From Acidimicrobiaceae bacterium (GTDB taxonomy: Bacteria; Actinomycetota; Acidimicrobiia; Acidimicrobiales; Ilumatobacteraceae), in the NCBI GenBank assembly GCA_003569125.1, contig BGOG01000001.1, forward strand, positions 79,908 to 143,907: DNA of 64,000 nt, read 5' to 3'. How positions within the stretch are numbered: the stretch's first letter is position 1; the number at the start of each line of letters is the position of its first letter. The translations under genes were made by a program, and so were the position numbers. Positions 45,389 to 54,433 of this stretch are shown piece by piece. The notes under the pieces were generated by a model, which worked only from the letters and a program-made list of their open reading frames with translations, made no database searches and had not been told where the DNA came from.

Positions 45389-47370
45389 ATGGCAGTAACC
45401 AAAGCTAAACCCGCAAAAAATAACGGGTCAGCAAAAACTACTCCAGCCTCATATGGCGCCAAAGATATTCAAGTTCTTGAGGGTTTAGACCCGGTTCGCA
45501 AACGACCCGGAATGTATATCGGGTCAACAGGTTTGACTGGTTTACATCACCTGATTTGGGAAGTAGTCGACAACTCTGTCGACGAAGCAATGGCCGGATA
45601 TTGCACGAGCATCACGGTGACGCTTAACGAAGACGGTTCGTGTTCTGTGCATGATGACGGTCGTGGTATTCCTGTTGATCCTTATCCTTCTGGCCCACAC
45701 AAAGGTAAAAGTGCACTCGAAGTCGTGCTCACGGTGTTGCACGCTGGTGGCAAGTTTGGCGGCGAAGGATACAAAGTCTCCGGCGGATTACATGGCGTCG
45801 GCGTGAGCGTTGTCAACGCGCTATCAAAACGGCTCATCGCAGAAATCGATCGCGACGCAACAAGATACAAACAAGAATTTATTGATGGTGGAAACCCCAA
45901 AACCAAAATTCAAAAGGTCGGGCCTTCGGCGTCGAAAACAAAAACTGGCACGACGATTAGTTTTTGGCCAGACCCGATAATTTTTGCGTCAGAAGGCGTC
46001 GAGTTCGTGGCGCGTACCGTGCTCGAGCGGTTGCAGACGATCGCGTTTTTAAATCGCAACCTTGAAGTGATTTTCGAAGACAAGCGCAAAGACAAAAAAG
46101 ATAAAGTCACCTATCAATACAAAGGTGGCATCGTTGACTTTGTCAAGCATTTGAATGTTTCGCGCGAAGCTTTGTTCAGCAAAGTCGCGCATTATGAAGC
46201 AAGTGAAGCCGATCAAACCTAGAAATCGCTCTTCAATGGAACACCGGTTACTACGAAGGTATTTTTGGTTACGCCAACGGCATCTCGACAGTTGAGGGCG
46301 GTATGCACGTCGAAGGTTTCAAGACCGCATTGACTTCGGTGCTGAACAAATATGCGCGGTCATCTGGTGGTCTGAAAGAAAAAGAAGAGAATTTACTCGG
46401 CGAAGATATTCGCGAAGGTCTGACTGCGATCATCACAGTTAAATTGCGTGAGCCACAGTTTGAGGGTCAAACAAAAGCAAAACTCGGCAACGTTTCAATT
46501 AGATCGTTCGTTCAAAAAGAGACGAACACGAAACTTGAAGAGTGGATGCTTGAAAATCCGACCGAGGCAAACAAAATAGTCAAGAAAGCAGTCGCCGCCG
46601 CCCAGGCGCGAATCGCGGCGAAAAATGCGCGCAATGCTGTTCGTCGCAAAACTGCTTTGTCTGGCGCAGGAATGCCCGACAAACTCAAAGACTGTCAGAG
46701 CGCGAACCCGGCCGAAAGCGAACTGTTTATTGTCGAGGGAGACTCTGCTGGTGGCACCGCAGTAGATGCCCGCGACCCGCAGAAGCAAGCAATTTTGCCG
46801 ATCCGCGGAAAGATCTTAAATGTTGAACGTGCACGGCTCGACAAGATGCTAAAAAACACCGAGGTTCAGGCGTTGATCACCGCAATCGGTGGAGGTGTCG
46901 GCAACGACGAATTCGCCGCCGAAAAAGCGAGATATCACAAGGTGATTATTTTGGCTGATGCGGATGTTGACGGTAGTCATATTCGAACACTGCTCTTGAC
47001 TTTTTTCTATCGTCAGATGCGCCCGATGGTTGAAAGCGGTTTCATCTATATCGCCCAACCACCGTTGTTTTCAACCGAAGTCGGTAAAGAAAAGAAATAC
47101 CTCAAAGACGAGTCGGCAAAAGAAAAGTTTTTGATCGCCAATCCGAACCACAAGAAAGAGTTCCAGCGTCTCAAAGGTCTCGGTGAAATGGATTGGCAAG
47201 AACTGCGTAGCACGACAATGGATTCAGAGACCAGAACTTTATTGCAGGTCAATGTCGAAGAGGCTGCCGAAGCCGAAAATGTGATGAGCGTTTTAATGGG
47301 TGACGATGTTGAAAGCCGCAAAGCGTTTATTCAAAAGAATGCCCGCGATGTACGAAACCTCGACTTCTAG
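45389..47370 (+). CDS. gyrB: DNA gyrase subunit B, one frameshift
   Basis: ATPase subunit of gyrase. The GHKL ATPase has WEVVDNSVDEAMAGYC, VHDDGRGIPVDPY and GGLHGVGVSVVNALSK; the TOPRIM domain has FIVEGDSAGGTAVDARD and ILADADVDGSHIRTLL. The frame breaks at 46219: reading ACCTTAGAA instead of ACCTAGAA restores ADQTLEIALQWN and the rest, with about 660 residues overall. As gyrB is essential and single-copy here, consensus error is the best explanation. The N-terminal 25 residues are a Lys/Ala/Thr-rich tail. gyrA follows after 26 bases. Confidence 0.92.
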
Positions 47371-47396
47371 GCAACATTAAATAGGACAACAAGATC

Positions 47397-49997
47397 ATGG
47401 CATCAAAAAAACCCAAAAAAAATTCAGCTGGCAAAAAATCCAGCAAAGCCGCAAACAAAAGTACTGGTAAAAGCACCAGCAAAAATACAAGTAAGCCCAC
47501 CAAGAAACTCGCCAAGAAGTCGGTTCCGCAACCGAATTCGAAAAATGTTGGTGTTGCGCAATTGCCGCTTGCTCCGGGTGTGGGAGTGCAGCCAGTGCAA
47601 CTTCAAGACGAGATGGAGCGTTCATTTCTTGATTACGCGATGTCGGTCATCATGTCTCGCGCGTTGCCAGACGTTCGTGACGGATTAAAACCTGTTCACC
47701 GCCGAATCATTTGGGATATGCATCAGCAAGGTTTTCGCCCAGACCGGCCGTTCGTCAAGTGTGCTCGCGTAACCGGTGACACAATGGCGAGATATCACCC
47801 GCACGGTGACGGAGCAATCTACGACGCACTTGTGCGCATGGCTCAACCATTTTCGTTGCGACACCCACTGATTGATTTTCACGGCAACTATGGTTCACCA
47901 GACTTTGGGCCGGCTGCGAGTCGCTACACCGAGTCGCGGTTGCATCCACTGGCAATGCAATTGCTTGCCGACATCGACGAAGACACCGTTGATTTAATTG
48001 CAAACTACGACGGCACTTCCGAAGAACCTTCGGTTCTGCCTTCGCGGTTTCCGAACTTGCTCGTAAATGGTTCGCAAGGCATTGCGGTTGGTATGGCAAC
48101 GAGTATTCCGCCGCACAATCTTGGTGAAGTCGTTGATGCAACATTGCACTTGATCAATCATCCAGATGCTTCAGTCGCCGACTTGATGAAATTTGTTAAA
48201 GGACCAGACTTTCCAACTGGCGGTTTAATTCTTGGTCGCTCCGGAATCAATGACGCCTACAAGACTGGTCGCGGAAGCATCAAGATGCGCGCAAAAGTTG
48301 CAATTGAAGAGGGTCAGCGCAATCAAATGAGAATCGTCGTGACCGAATTGCCGTATCAAGCCAGTTGCTCGGCGATTGCCGCGCGAATTCAAGAACTCGT
48401 CGACGGCGGAGACCTCGATGGCATCGCCGACGTCAACGACAACTCTTCGGGTGGCGAAACAAATTTGATCATTACTCTCAAGCGCGACGCGAATGCAAAT
48501 ATCGTGATGAACAACTTGTTCAAGTTGACAACCTTACAAACGAGTTTCCCGGTGAACATGGTTGCCCTTGTTGATGGTGTGCCACGAGTTATAAATCTTC
48601 GTGACGCCCTGCAGGGCTATGTTCGCCATCAGATAGACGTGATTACTCGTCGCAGTAATTTTCGTCTGGCTAAGGCTCAAGATCGCGGTCACATTCTTGA
48701 GGGTCGACTCAAGGCTCTCAACGTAATTGACGAAGTGATCAAGGTCATTCGTGGAAGTGAAGACGGCAACTCCGCCAAAGCGGCACTGATGGGAAAGCAA
48801 TTCGGGTTTAGCGAGCGCCAAGCAATCGACATTTTAGATATGCAGTTGCGACAACTCACACGGTTGTCGCGAATTGATCTTGAGACAGAGCAAAAAGATG
48901 TTCAAGCACGGATCAAAGAACTCAAAGCAATTCTTGCAGACGACAAGAAACTGCGGGCAGTCATCGCACAAGAACTGAGCGCCGTTCGTGAAACTTTCGC
49001 CACTGAGCGGGTCTGCAAAATTACCGCCGATGTCGGTGAGATGAGCATCGAAGATCTTGTAGATGACAAAGAACTTGTGATCGTGATGACACAAGCGCAA
49101 TACATCAAATCTGTTTCTGCAGATTCGTTCAGGTCACAGAGTCGTGGTGGTCGTGGCGTCAGCGGCGCGAAGATGAAAGATGCCGACATCGTGCGTAACG
49201 TCATTTTCACGACGACGCACGCATATCTTTTATTTTTCTCGAACCGTGGTCGGGTTTACCGACTTCGATCACTAGACATTCCAGAGCGCGACCGCACAGC
49301 CAAAGGCATTCCGATCGTCAACCTTTTGCCACTCAAGGCCGGCGAAACTATTCAGGCGATTATTGACACTCGTGAGTTTCCTGGCAAGCGCTTTTTGTTC
49401 TTCGTTACAAAACAAGGTCAAGTCAAAAAAACCGCCTTTGATGAATACGATTCGTCCCGTCGAGATGGTTTAATCGCTGTCAAACTGCGACCGAAAGATG
49501 AGCTGATCCGCGTGATCGAGACACACGGGACTCACGATGTGTTTATCATTAGCCGAGATGGTTTAACGATTCGATTCTCAGAAAAACAAGTTCGACCAAT
49601 GGGTCGGTCTGCCGCCGGAGTGCGCGGCATGCGTCTTCGTTCAGGTGATGAAGTCGTGTCAATGGATATCGCCAAGACCGGCGCGTCTTTACTGCTAATG
49701 ACCGAGTCTGGTTATGGCAAGCGAACACCACTGAACAATTTCATGCGTAAAGGCAGAGGCGGTTTAGGAATGATCGGTATCAAACTCACCGGTAAAAAGG
49801 GCCATGTCGTAGCGGCATTTATGGTCGGTGCCGATGACGAGATAGTTGCAGTGTCATCGGCCGGCACGACAATTCGAACACCGGTAAAAGATATTTCGAC
49901 TCAAGGTCGTGCGGCAACCGGCGTGCGCGTGATGAGTCTCGGTGAAGGACAGGTTGTGGCATCGGTTGCACCAATCTTGGCGACCGACGAAGTTTAA
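47397..49997 (+). CDS. gyrA: DNA gyrase subunit A with Lys-rich N-terminal extension
   Basis: Catalytic subunit that cuts and rejoins DNA. The breakage-reunion domain holds the catalytic Tyr region AASRYTESRLHPLAMQLL, and six GyrA-box beta-pinwheel repeats follow; the usual QRRGGRG-like box is RSQSRGGRGVSGAK. Residues 1-46 are an unusual extension of about 16 Lys with Ser/Thr (for example KKPKKNSAGKKSSKAANK), absent from standard GyrA. In the quinolone region, HPHGDGAIYD has Gly where E. coli has Ser83; Asp87 is kept. 866 residues, normal apart from the tail. Confidence 0.95.
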   Translation: MASKKPKKNSAGKKSSKAANKSTGKSTSKNTSKPTKKLAKKSVPQPNSKNVGVAQLPLAPGVGVQPVQLQDEMERSFLDYAMSVIMSRALPDVRDGLKPVHRRIIWDMHQQGFRPDRPFVKCARVTGDTMARYHPHGDGAIYDALVRMAQPFSLRHPLIDFHGNYGSPDFGPAASRYTESRLHPLAMQLLADIDEDTVDLIANYDGTSEEPSVLPSRFPNLLVNGSQGIAVGMATSIPPHNLGEVVDATLHLINHPDASVADLMKFVKGPDFPTGGLILGRSGINDAYKTGRGSIKMRAKVAIEEGQRNQMRIVVTELPYQASCSAIAARIQELVDGGDLDGIADVNDNSSGGETNLIITLKRDANANIVMNNLFKLTTLQTSFPVNMVALVDGVPRVINLRDALQGYVRHQIDVITRRSNFRLAKAQDRGHILEGRLKALNVIDEVIKVIRGSEDGNSAKAALMGKQFGFSERQAIDILDMQLRQLTRLSRIDLETEQKDVQARIKELKAILADDKKLRAVIAQELSAVRETFATERVCKITADVGEMSIEDLVDDKELVIVMTQAQYIKSVSADSFRSQSRGGRGVSGAKMKDADIVRNVIFTTTHAYLLFFSNRGRVYRLRSLDIPERDRTAKGIPIVNLLPLKAGETIQAIIDTREFPGKRFLFFVTKQGQVKKTAFDEYDSSRRDGLIAVKLRPKDELIRVIETHGTHDVFIISRDGLTIRFSEKQVRPMGRSAAGVRGMRLRSGDEVVSMDIAKTGASLLLMTESGYGKRTPLNNFMRKGRGGLGMIGIKLTGKKGHVVAAFMVGADDEIVAVSSAGTTIRTPVKDISTQGRAATGVRVMSLGEGQVVASVAPILATDEV

Positions 49998-50044
49998 ATA
50001 TTTTCGTTAAACCTAGTTTTATAAAAACCGACGACGGTTCGGTT

Positions 50045-50344
50045 GTGTTATTTGTTTTGGTTGCGATAACAGCGACATTTCTCACGGTTGGCGGCTTAAG
50101 TAAATCGTTGAGCGCGATAATCAATTCGCAACGTGCGCAAGTTGCCGCCGATGCCGCCGCTCTTTCATGTGTGATTTATGGACGAGACTCTGTCCCAGAA
50201 ATAGTCATCAAAAATAAGGCGAAACTTATTTCGGTAGTTTCAACACCTAGCCAATGCCAAGTCGTTGCACAGTTTGGTGGTATTTCACGTGACGCTTTCG
50301 CCTTGACGAGTGGCGACGGTCATCTGCCTACACTGCAAAGGTGA
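50045..50344 (+). CDS. TadE/G-like pilus-associated membrane protein (short)
   Basis: A small protein with an N-terminal hydrophobic helix (VLFVLVAITATFLTVGGL) followed by SQRAQVAADAAALSC, the RAQxAADxAAL pattern typical of actinobacterial TadE/TadG-like proteins. The frame continues upstream of the GTG at 50045 as KTDDGSVVLFVL, with the charged DGS that the family usually has before the helix, but no ordinary start codon is found before the gyrA stop. The real start may be a rare codon or be hidden by an indel. It overlaps the DUF3566 gene by four bases. Confidence 0.55.
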   Translation: MLFVLVAITATFLTVGGLSKSLSAIINSQRAQVAADAAALSCVIYGRDSVPEIVIKNKAKLISVVSTPSQCQVVAQFGGISRDAFALTSGDGHLPTLQR

Positions 50345-50772
50345 AGTTATCGCAGGTGACTCCAAAAAATAGACCCCGCGTGAGGCGAGTGTCGCGTGTT
50401 ATTCGAGACCTAGATCCTTGGTCGGTATTCAAAGTGGGTCTGGTTTTTCACCTTGTTTTATATTTCATAGTTTTGATTTCACTCGTGTTGTTATGGAATG
50501 TTGCTCAGTCAACCGGCACGATCGACAATATTGAAAACTTCATGGAGTCTTTTGGTTGGGAGACGTTTTCATTTGATGGTGGAGCGCTTTTCAAAAATTT
50601 CTCGATTTTCGGGCTGTTTCTTGTCGTTTTGTTTACGGGATTATGGGTACTGATGGCGACTATTTTCAATCTGATTACCGACCTCGTCGGTGGAGTTCGC
50701 GTTACCGTGCTTGAAGAAGAAGTGCGAGCCAGCAACGATCCTGTAGTTGAGGCTGGTGAAACTGAGCAGTAG
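50341..50772 (+). CDS. DUF3566 membrane protein
   Basis: Two-helix membrane protein found next to gyrA throughout actinobacteria (Rv0007 family). The core is VRRVSRVIRDLDPWSVFKVGLVFHLVLYFIVLI, then NIENFMESFGWETFSFDG and a second helix LFLVVLFTGLWVLMATIFNLITDLVGGV. N-terminal basic and C-terminal acidic tails look disordered. GTG start at 50341 overlaps the previous gene. Its function is not established. Confidence 0.9.
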   Translation: MKLSQVTPKNRPRVRRVSRVIRDLDPWSVFKVGLVFHLVLYFIVLISLVLLWNVAQSTGTIDNIENFMESFGWETFSFDGGALFKNFSIFGLFLVVLFTGLWVLMATIFNLITDLVGGVRVTVLEEEVRASNDPVVEAGETEQ

Positions 50773-50796
50773 CCTTGCAAGTCCTCGTATTACAAC

Positions 50797-50870
50797 GGGG
50801 CTATAGCTCAGTTGGTTAGAGCGCATCCCTGATAAGGATGAGGTCACAAGTTCGATTCTTGTTAGCCCCA
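50797..50870 (+). tRNA. tRNA-Ile (anticodon GAT)
   Basis: Acceptor GGGGCTA pairs with TAGCCCC, the anticodon stem CATCC/GGATG holds loop CTGATAA, and the T-arm CAAGTTCGATTCTTG is intact. It follows the DUF3566 gene, as in Mycobacterium, where tRNA-Ile and tRNA-Ala follow gyrA. Confidence 0.96.
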
Positions 50871-51018
50871 CAACACAACACACACAAGCACCGTGTTGAA
50901 AATATTGTAGAACGAAAATCTGCAAACATCTTCGGGTCACCCCCAGCGATAAAGTAAGTGTTATAGAGACCATGCTTTACGGTTCGCTGAATATCCACAA
51001 ACCTCTAGATTTTCGAAG

Positions 51019-52008
51019 TTGCTTAGTTTGAGCGATTCAAAACCTGCCTACCGCTACTACGCATATGGCCGCCAGGCACTTGTTGAAGCGTTGCGACTAG
51101 CGAATGTAACTAAAGGTGACGAAGTTCTTGTGCCTGCTCTTATTTGTAAAGACGTGCTCTCGTCAATCTTCACGGTCGGGGCAAGGCCTGTTTTTTATCA
51201 AGTTGACAAATCTCTTGCTCCAGTTTCACTGCCACACACGCCCTTGATCAAGGCCGTGATCGCGGTAAATTATTTCGGCTTTCCGCAAGATCTAGAAATA
51301 TTTTTTGAATATTGTAATAAATTCTCTGTGAAACTAATTGAAGACAACGCCCATGGTTATTTAAGTGCAAGCAGCGATCGGGTATTGCTCGGTAATCGGG
51401 CCCCACTTGGCATCACGAGCATCAGAAAAACAATGCGAATTCCTGATGGAGCGAGACTGCATGTAAATGACCCCGAACTCGCAGAACAAATACCACCCCA
51501 ACTTCTGTTTAACCAAATGCCGTTAGGCGCAAGATATCTTCTTCAGACCAGATTCTCGAAAGTTGAACGTGCCACTGGTTTGCCATTGCTTCGTTGGGTG
51601 AGAGCGATTGTGCGTCTACGCAGGTTTTTATCAACAGGGGAGTTCATCTCAACATCGTCGACACTCGCCGAAACCGAAGTAGTAGAGCCTGTTGGCCCGA
51701 GAGATGCGTCCATGAAAAAGATTCGAAAATTAAACGAAGAAGTCGAAGCACAAAGAAGGACCAAACTCTACGAGCGTGTGGGCTCGGCGATCGATAAAAC
51801 AAAGATCACGCCAGTTCATGACGGCCTACCCGATAATTGTGTTCCTTATGGATTTCCTTTCTTCGGCGATTCGGACGCAGCAAAAAATGTTCAACGTTCA
51901 GTCAACAGTTTTGGAGTAGAAGTGATTCGCTGGCCAGATTTGCCTGAATCGGTTTTACCTGATGCTCCAGAACATTATTCAAATTTATGGTTCGTAAATT
52001 TCTTGTGA
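51019..52008 (+). CDS. DegT/DnrJ/EryC1-like aminotransferase
   Basis: PLP-dependent aminotransferase-like protein of about 330 residues. The fold I type features are YGRQALVEALRLANVTKGDEVLVPALICKDV, a cofactor Asp region VKLIEDNAHGYL and the likely PLP lysine in SIRKTMRIPDGA. The family usually aminates sugars or builds envelope precursors. It opens a cluster of FemAB-like protein, glycosyltransferase and others, so a cell-envelope substrate is likely. TTG start at 51019; a second TTG lies three codons on. Confidence 0.75.
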   Translation: MLSLSDSKPAYRYYAYGRQALVEALRLANVTKGDEVLVPALICKDVLSSIFTVGARPVFYQVDKSLAPVSLPHTPLIKAVIAVNYFGFPQDLEIFFEYCNKFSVKLIEDNAHGYLSASSDRVLLGNRAPLGITSIRKTMRIPDGARLHVNDPELAEQIPPQLLFNQMPLGARYLLQTRFSKVERATGLPLLRWVRAIVRLRRFLSTGEFISTSSTLAETEVVEPVGPRDASMKKIRKLNEEVEAQRRTKLYERVGSAIDKTKITPVHDGLPDNCVPYGFPFFGDSDAAKNVQRSVNSFGVEVIRWPDLPESVLPDAPEHYSNLWFVNFL

Positions 52009-53045
52009 AGACTTCAACCAAACATGGCAACTGGTCGTTTTGGACTGGGACAAATGCCGAATGGAATACAAAAGTCGCACGTTTTGCCGGACGAAATGTC
52101 TACCAATCTGCTCAATGGGCCGATCACAAAGCAAATGCGGGTTGGCAAACATGTCGATTTATTTTTTCGGCTACTGATTCGGTTACGGGTTCAGTTACTG
52201 GTTCGCTCGAGACAACTATTGCCCAGTGTCTAGTTCGTTCAGGGCCACTCAAGTCTTTCGTCGTCTGGGTGCCGGGTGGGCCGTTGGGCGATATACAAAC
52301 GATCGGCAAAGATTTTGTGCAGGCGATCAAACAACACTTAGGTGCTTCAATGGTTTATATTCGCATAGCAATAACGTTGGAAGCGACAAATGAATCAGTC
52401 ACTGGTTTAAAACTTCAAAAGTGGAAGAAAGCCAAACAAGTGATTGGAGCGAGTTTAAGCATGATTTATTCGCTCAATGCCGATCAACAAACTCGTGTCG
52501 AAAGATGTTCGCCAAACTGGAAACGTAACTTAAAAAGATCGGCGAAAAACATCAATTCGCCATATGTTTGGCAATCCCCAAATCCGCAAGAACTTTCAAC
52601 CGCCTATGAACTCATGGACGAGTACAAAAAAATTGAAGGAGTCTCGTTACAAAGATCCGTATCCGATCTACAGAGCGTTATTTCGGTGTTCGGTAGTCAA
52701 CTGTTGTTGATCAGAATTGACGATTTAGACGGCAATCCATTGGCGATCCGCGGGGCGTTAATTTTCGAAAATCTTGCCTGGGACTTTATTGCACTGACCA
52801 CACCTGCTGGAAGAAAAACCTACGCTTCATATGCGGTGTTTTGGTTTCTTGCTGAAAGATGTTTTGAAGCAGGGGTCAAAGAAATTGACCTGAGTGGCAT
52901 AGACCCGAAAAAAAACAAAGGTGTTTATGATTTCAAAAATGGAACTGGCGCCAGACGGGTTGAATACCAAGGAGAATGGGAAATTTCATCGCCTTTTTGG
53001 TTGAGGCCACTCGCAAGTAGGCTCATTCAACGACGAGTTTCTTGA
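52005..53045 (+). CDS. FemA/FemB-like peptidyltransferase (GNAT fold)
   Basis: Family members transfer amino acids from aminoacyl-tRNA to peptidoglycan precursors, or acyl groups to other envelope targets. The two GNAT halves are visible: GRNVYQSAQWADHKANAGWQ and WVPGGPLGD in the first, and TYASYAVFWFLAERCFEAGVKEIDLSGIDPKKNKGVYDFKNGTG in the second, the usual FemAB C-terminal motif. GTG at 52005 overlaps the aminotransferase stop (GTGA), indicating coupling; an ATG at 51987 is the longest option. The coiled-coil arm of true FemX proteins is not visible. Exact substrate unknown. Confidence 0.8.
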   Translation: MKTSTKHGNWSFWTGTNAEWNTKVARFAGRNVYQSAQWADHKANAGWQTCRFIFSATDSVTGSVTGSLETTIAQCLVRSGPLKSFVVWVPGGPLGDIQTIGKDFVQAIKQHLGASMVYIRIAITLEATNESVTGLKLQKWKKAKQVIGASLSMIYSLNADQQTRVERCSPNWKRNLKRSAKNINSPYVWQSPNPQELSTAYELMDEYKKIEGVSLQRSVSDLQSVISVFGSQLLLIRIDDLDGNPLAIRGALIFENLAWDFIALTTPAGRKTYASYAVFWFLAERCFEAGVKEIDLSGIDPKKNKGVYDFKNGTGARRVEYQGEWEISSPFWLRPLASRLIQRRVS

Positions 53046-53082
53046 TGCTCGTGTCTGCGGTTCGCACTAGTCGAGGTAAATA

Positions 53083-54234
53083 ATGTCTGCTTCAGAACAA
53101 AAAAAGAAGGTTCTGTTCATATTTACCGAAGATTGGGCATTCGCCGCATTGTTTTTAGATCGTGCGGTTGCCGCGCGCCAGGCGGGTTTTGAAGTTGCAG
53201 TGCACGTTCGATGTACGACACATCGAGAAGTAATTGAGCGTGAAGGTTTACGCGTGATACCCCACAATATTTCTCGAAGTGGTACGAACCCGTTTAGCGC
53301 ACTTTGGTCTATTTGCAAACTAGGCAAAGTTTTTCGAGAGTTCAAACCCGACATCGTCCACCTAATTGCGATCAAGCCAATTGTTTTGGGCTCACTGGCC
53401 AGTTTTTTGTATCGAGACGCGAAAATAATAAATGCGCCCGTCGGAATGGGCTATCTTTTTGCATCCAATGATCTGCGTGCGCGGATACTGCGCCCGGCCG
53501 TGCGCATGATGCTCGGTGCCTTGTTGGGTCGACGCGGGGCGACAACAATCATTGAGAACTCAGACGACTTGGCCAGCCTGGTTGAAGGCGGATTTCTGAG
53601 CAGAGACCAAATTGTTTTAATTCGAGGCACCGGGGTCAATTTAGAAGTTTTCAAAGCATCACCCGAACCTGACGGAGACAAGGTTGTCGTGCTTGTCGCA
53701 CGAATGCTCATCGATAAAGGTGTTTTTGAGTTTGTTGAAAGTGCCAAGGCGATCAAAAAAACTCATCCAGACGTCGAATTTTGGTTGGTTGGAGATGTCG
53801 ATCTTGGAAATCCAGCATCATTGACATCCCAGCAATTACAACAGTGGGCAACCGATGGCGTAATCAAATGGCTCGGTTATAGAAACGACGTGGCCGAGAT
53901 TTTAAGGCAATGCCATATTGTTTGTCTGCCTTCATATAGAGAAGGTTTCGGCAAAGTGTTCGTTGAAGCCGGTGCGACTCAGCGTGCAGTCGTTGCAACC
54001 AATGTCCCGGGTTGTCGAGAAGCTGTAGAAGATAAAAGAAACGGTTTGTTGGTACCGCCGAAAAATGTCGAGGCATTGACGACGGCTTTAATTCGATTGC
54101 TTGACGATGATCGGATGCGACTAACAATGGCTGCCGAGGGTCGCAAGCGAGCAGAGAACGAGTTCTCTTCGGCAACCATAAATAGCCAAACGATCGCTGT
54201 CTACCGGCGGGTACTTGAATCGTCTAGTTTGTAA
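53083..54234 (+). CDS. Glycosyltransferase family 4
   Basis: GT-B fold retaining glycosyltransferase. The N-terminal domain has AARQAGFEVAVHVRCTTHREVIEREGLRVI and DIVHLIAIKPIVLGSLASFL, and the C-terminal nucleotide-sugar domain has VVLVARMLIDKGVFEFVESAK, VCLPSYREGFGKVFVEAGATQRAVVATNVPGCREAVEDKRNG, with the EX7E catalytic pair. 383 residues, normal. It follows the FemAB-like gene and fits envelope polysaccharide synthesis; acceptor and sugar cannot be read from the sequence. Confidence 0.9.
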   Translation: MSASEQKKKVLFIFTEDWAFAALFLDRAVAARQAGFEVAVHVRCTTHREVIEREGLRVIPHNISRSGTNPFSALWSICKLGKVFREFKPDIVHLIAIKPIVLGSLASFLYRDAKIINAPVGMGYLFASNDLRARILRPAVRMMLGALLGRRGATTIIENSDDLASLVEGGFLSRDQIVLIRGTGVNLEVFKASPEPDGDKVVVLVARMLIDKGVFEFVESAKAIKKTHPDVEFWLVGDVDLGNPASLTSQQLQQWATDGVIKWLGYRNDVAEILRQCHIVCLPSYREGFGKVFVEAGATQRAVVATNVPGCREAVEDKRNGLLVPPKNVEALTTALIRLLDDDRMRLTMAAEGRKRAENEFSSATINSQTIAVYRRVLESSSL

Positions 54235-54277
54235 AGCAAGCAAAGTCAATAAACTAAACAAGAATTAGGAGGTGGCA

Positions 54278-54415
54278 GTGAAATTCATCAGACGCGTTTT
54301 GCTTGCTGTCAGTGTGGCTGGTGCTGTAGCCGGTGTGATTCGCTTCAAGGGTAAAGGTGTTGGAGCAATCAAACAAGGCGGCTGGCGCAAAGTTACTGAC
54401 CCAAAGCAAAACTGA
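54278..54415 (+). CDS. Short cationic membrane peptide (45 aa)
   Basis: Too short for automated calls but well supported: a perfect AGGAGG (54267-54272) sits five bases before the GTG at 54278. The product, starting MKFIRRVLLAVSVAG, has one hydrophobic segment (about 6-19) followed by a Gly/Lys-rich tail with FKGKGVGAIKQGGWRK. No known family. It lies between a glycosyltransferase and a dehydrogenase gene on the same strand. Confidence 0.6.
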   Translation: MKFIRRVLLAVSVAGAVAGVIRFKGKGVGAIKQGGWRKVTDPKQN

Positions 54416-54433
54416 AACTCACTGGTTAGTTAA

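Noticed and set aside
45389..46222. Stand-alone truncated GyrB fragment
   Set aside because: The remaining two thirds follow in another frame and join with one added base, so it is one gyrB gene.
50991..50999. ATATCCACA after tRNA-Ile as a DnaA box
   Set aside because: One mismatch, single, far from replication genes; too common by chance to call.
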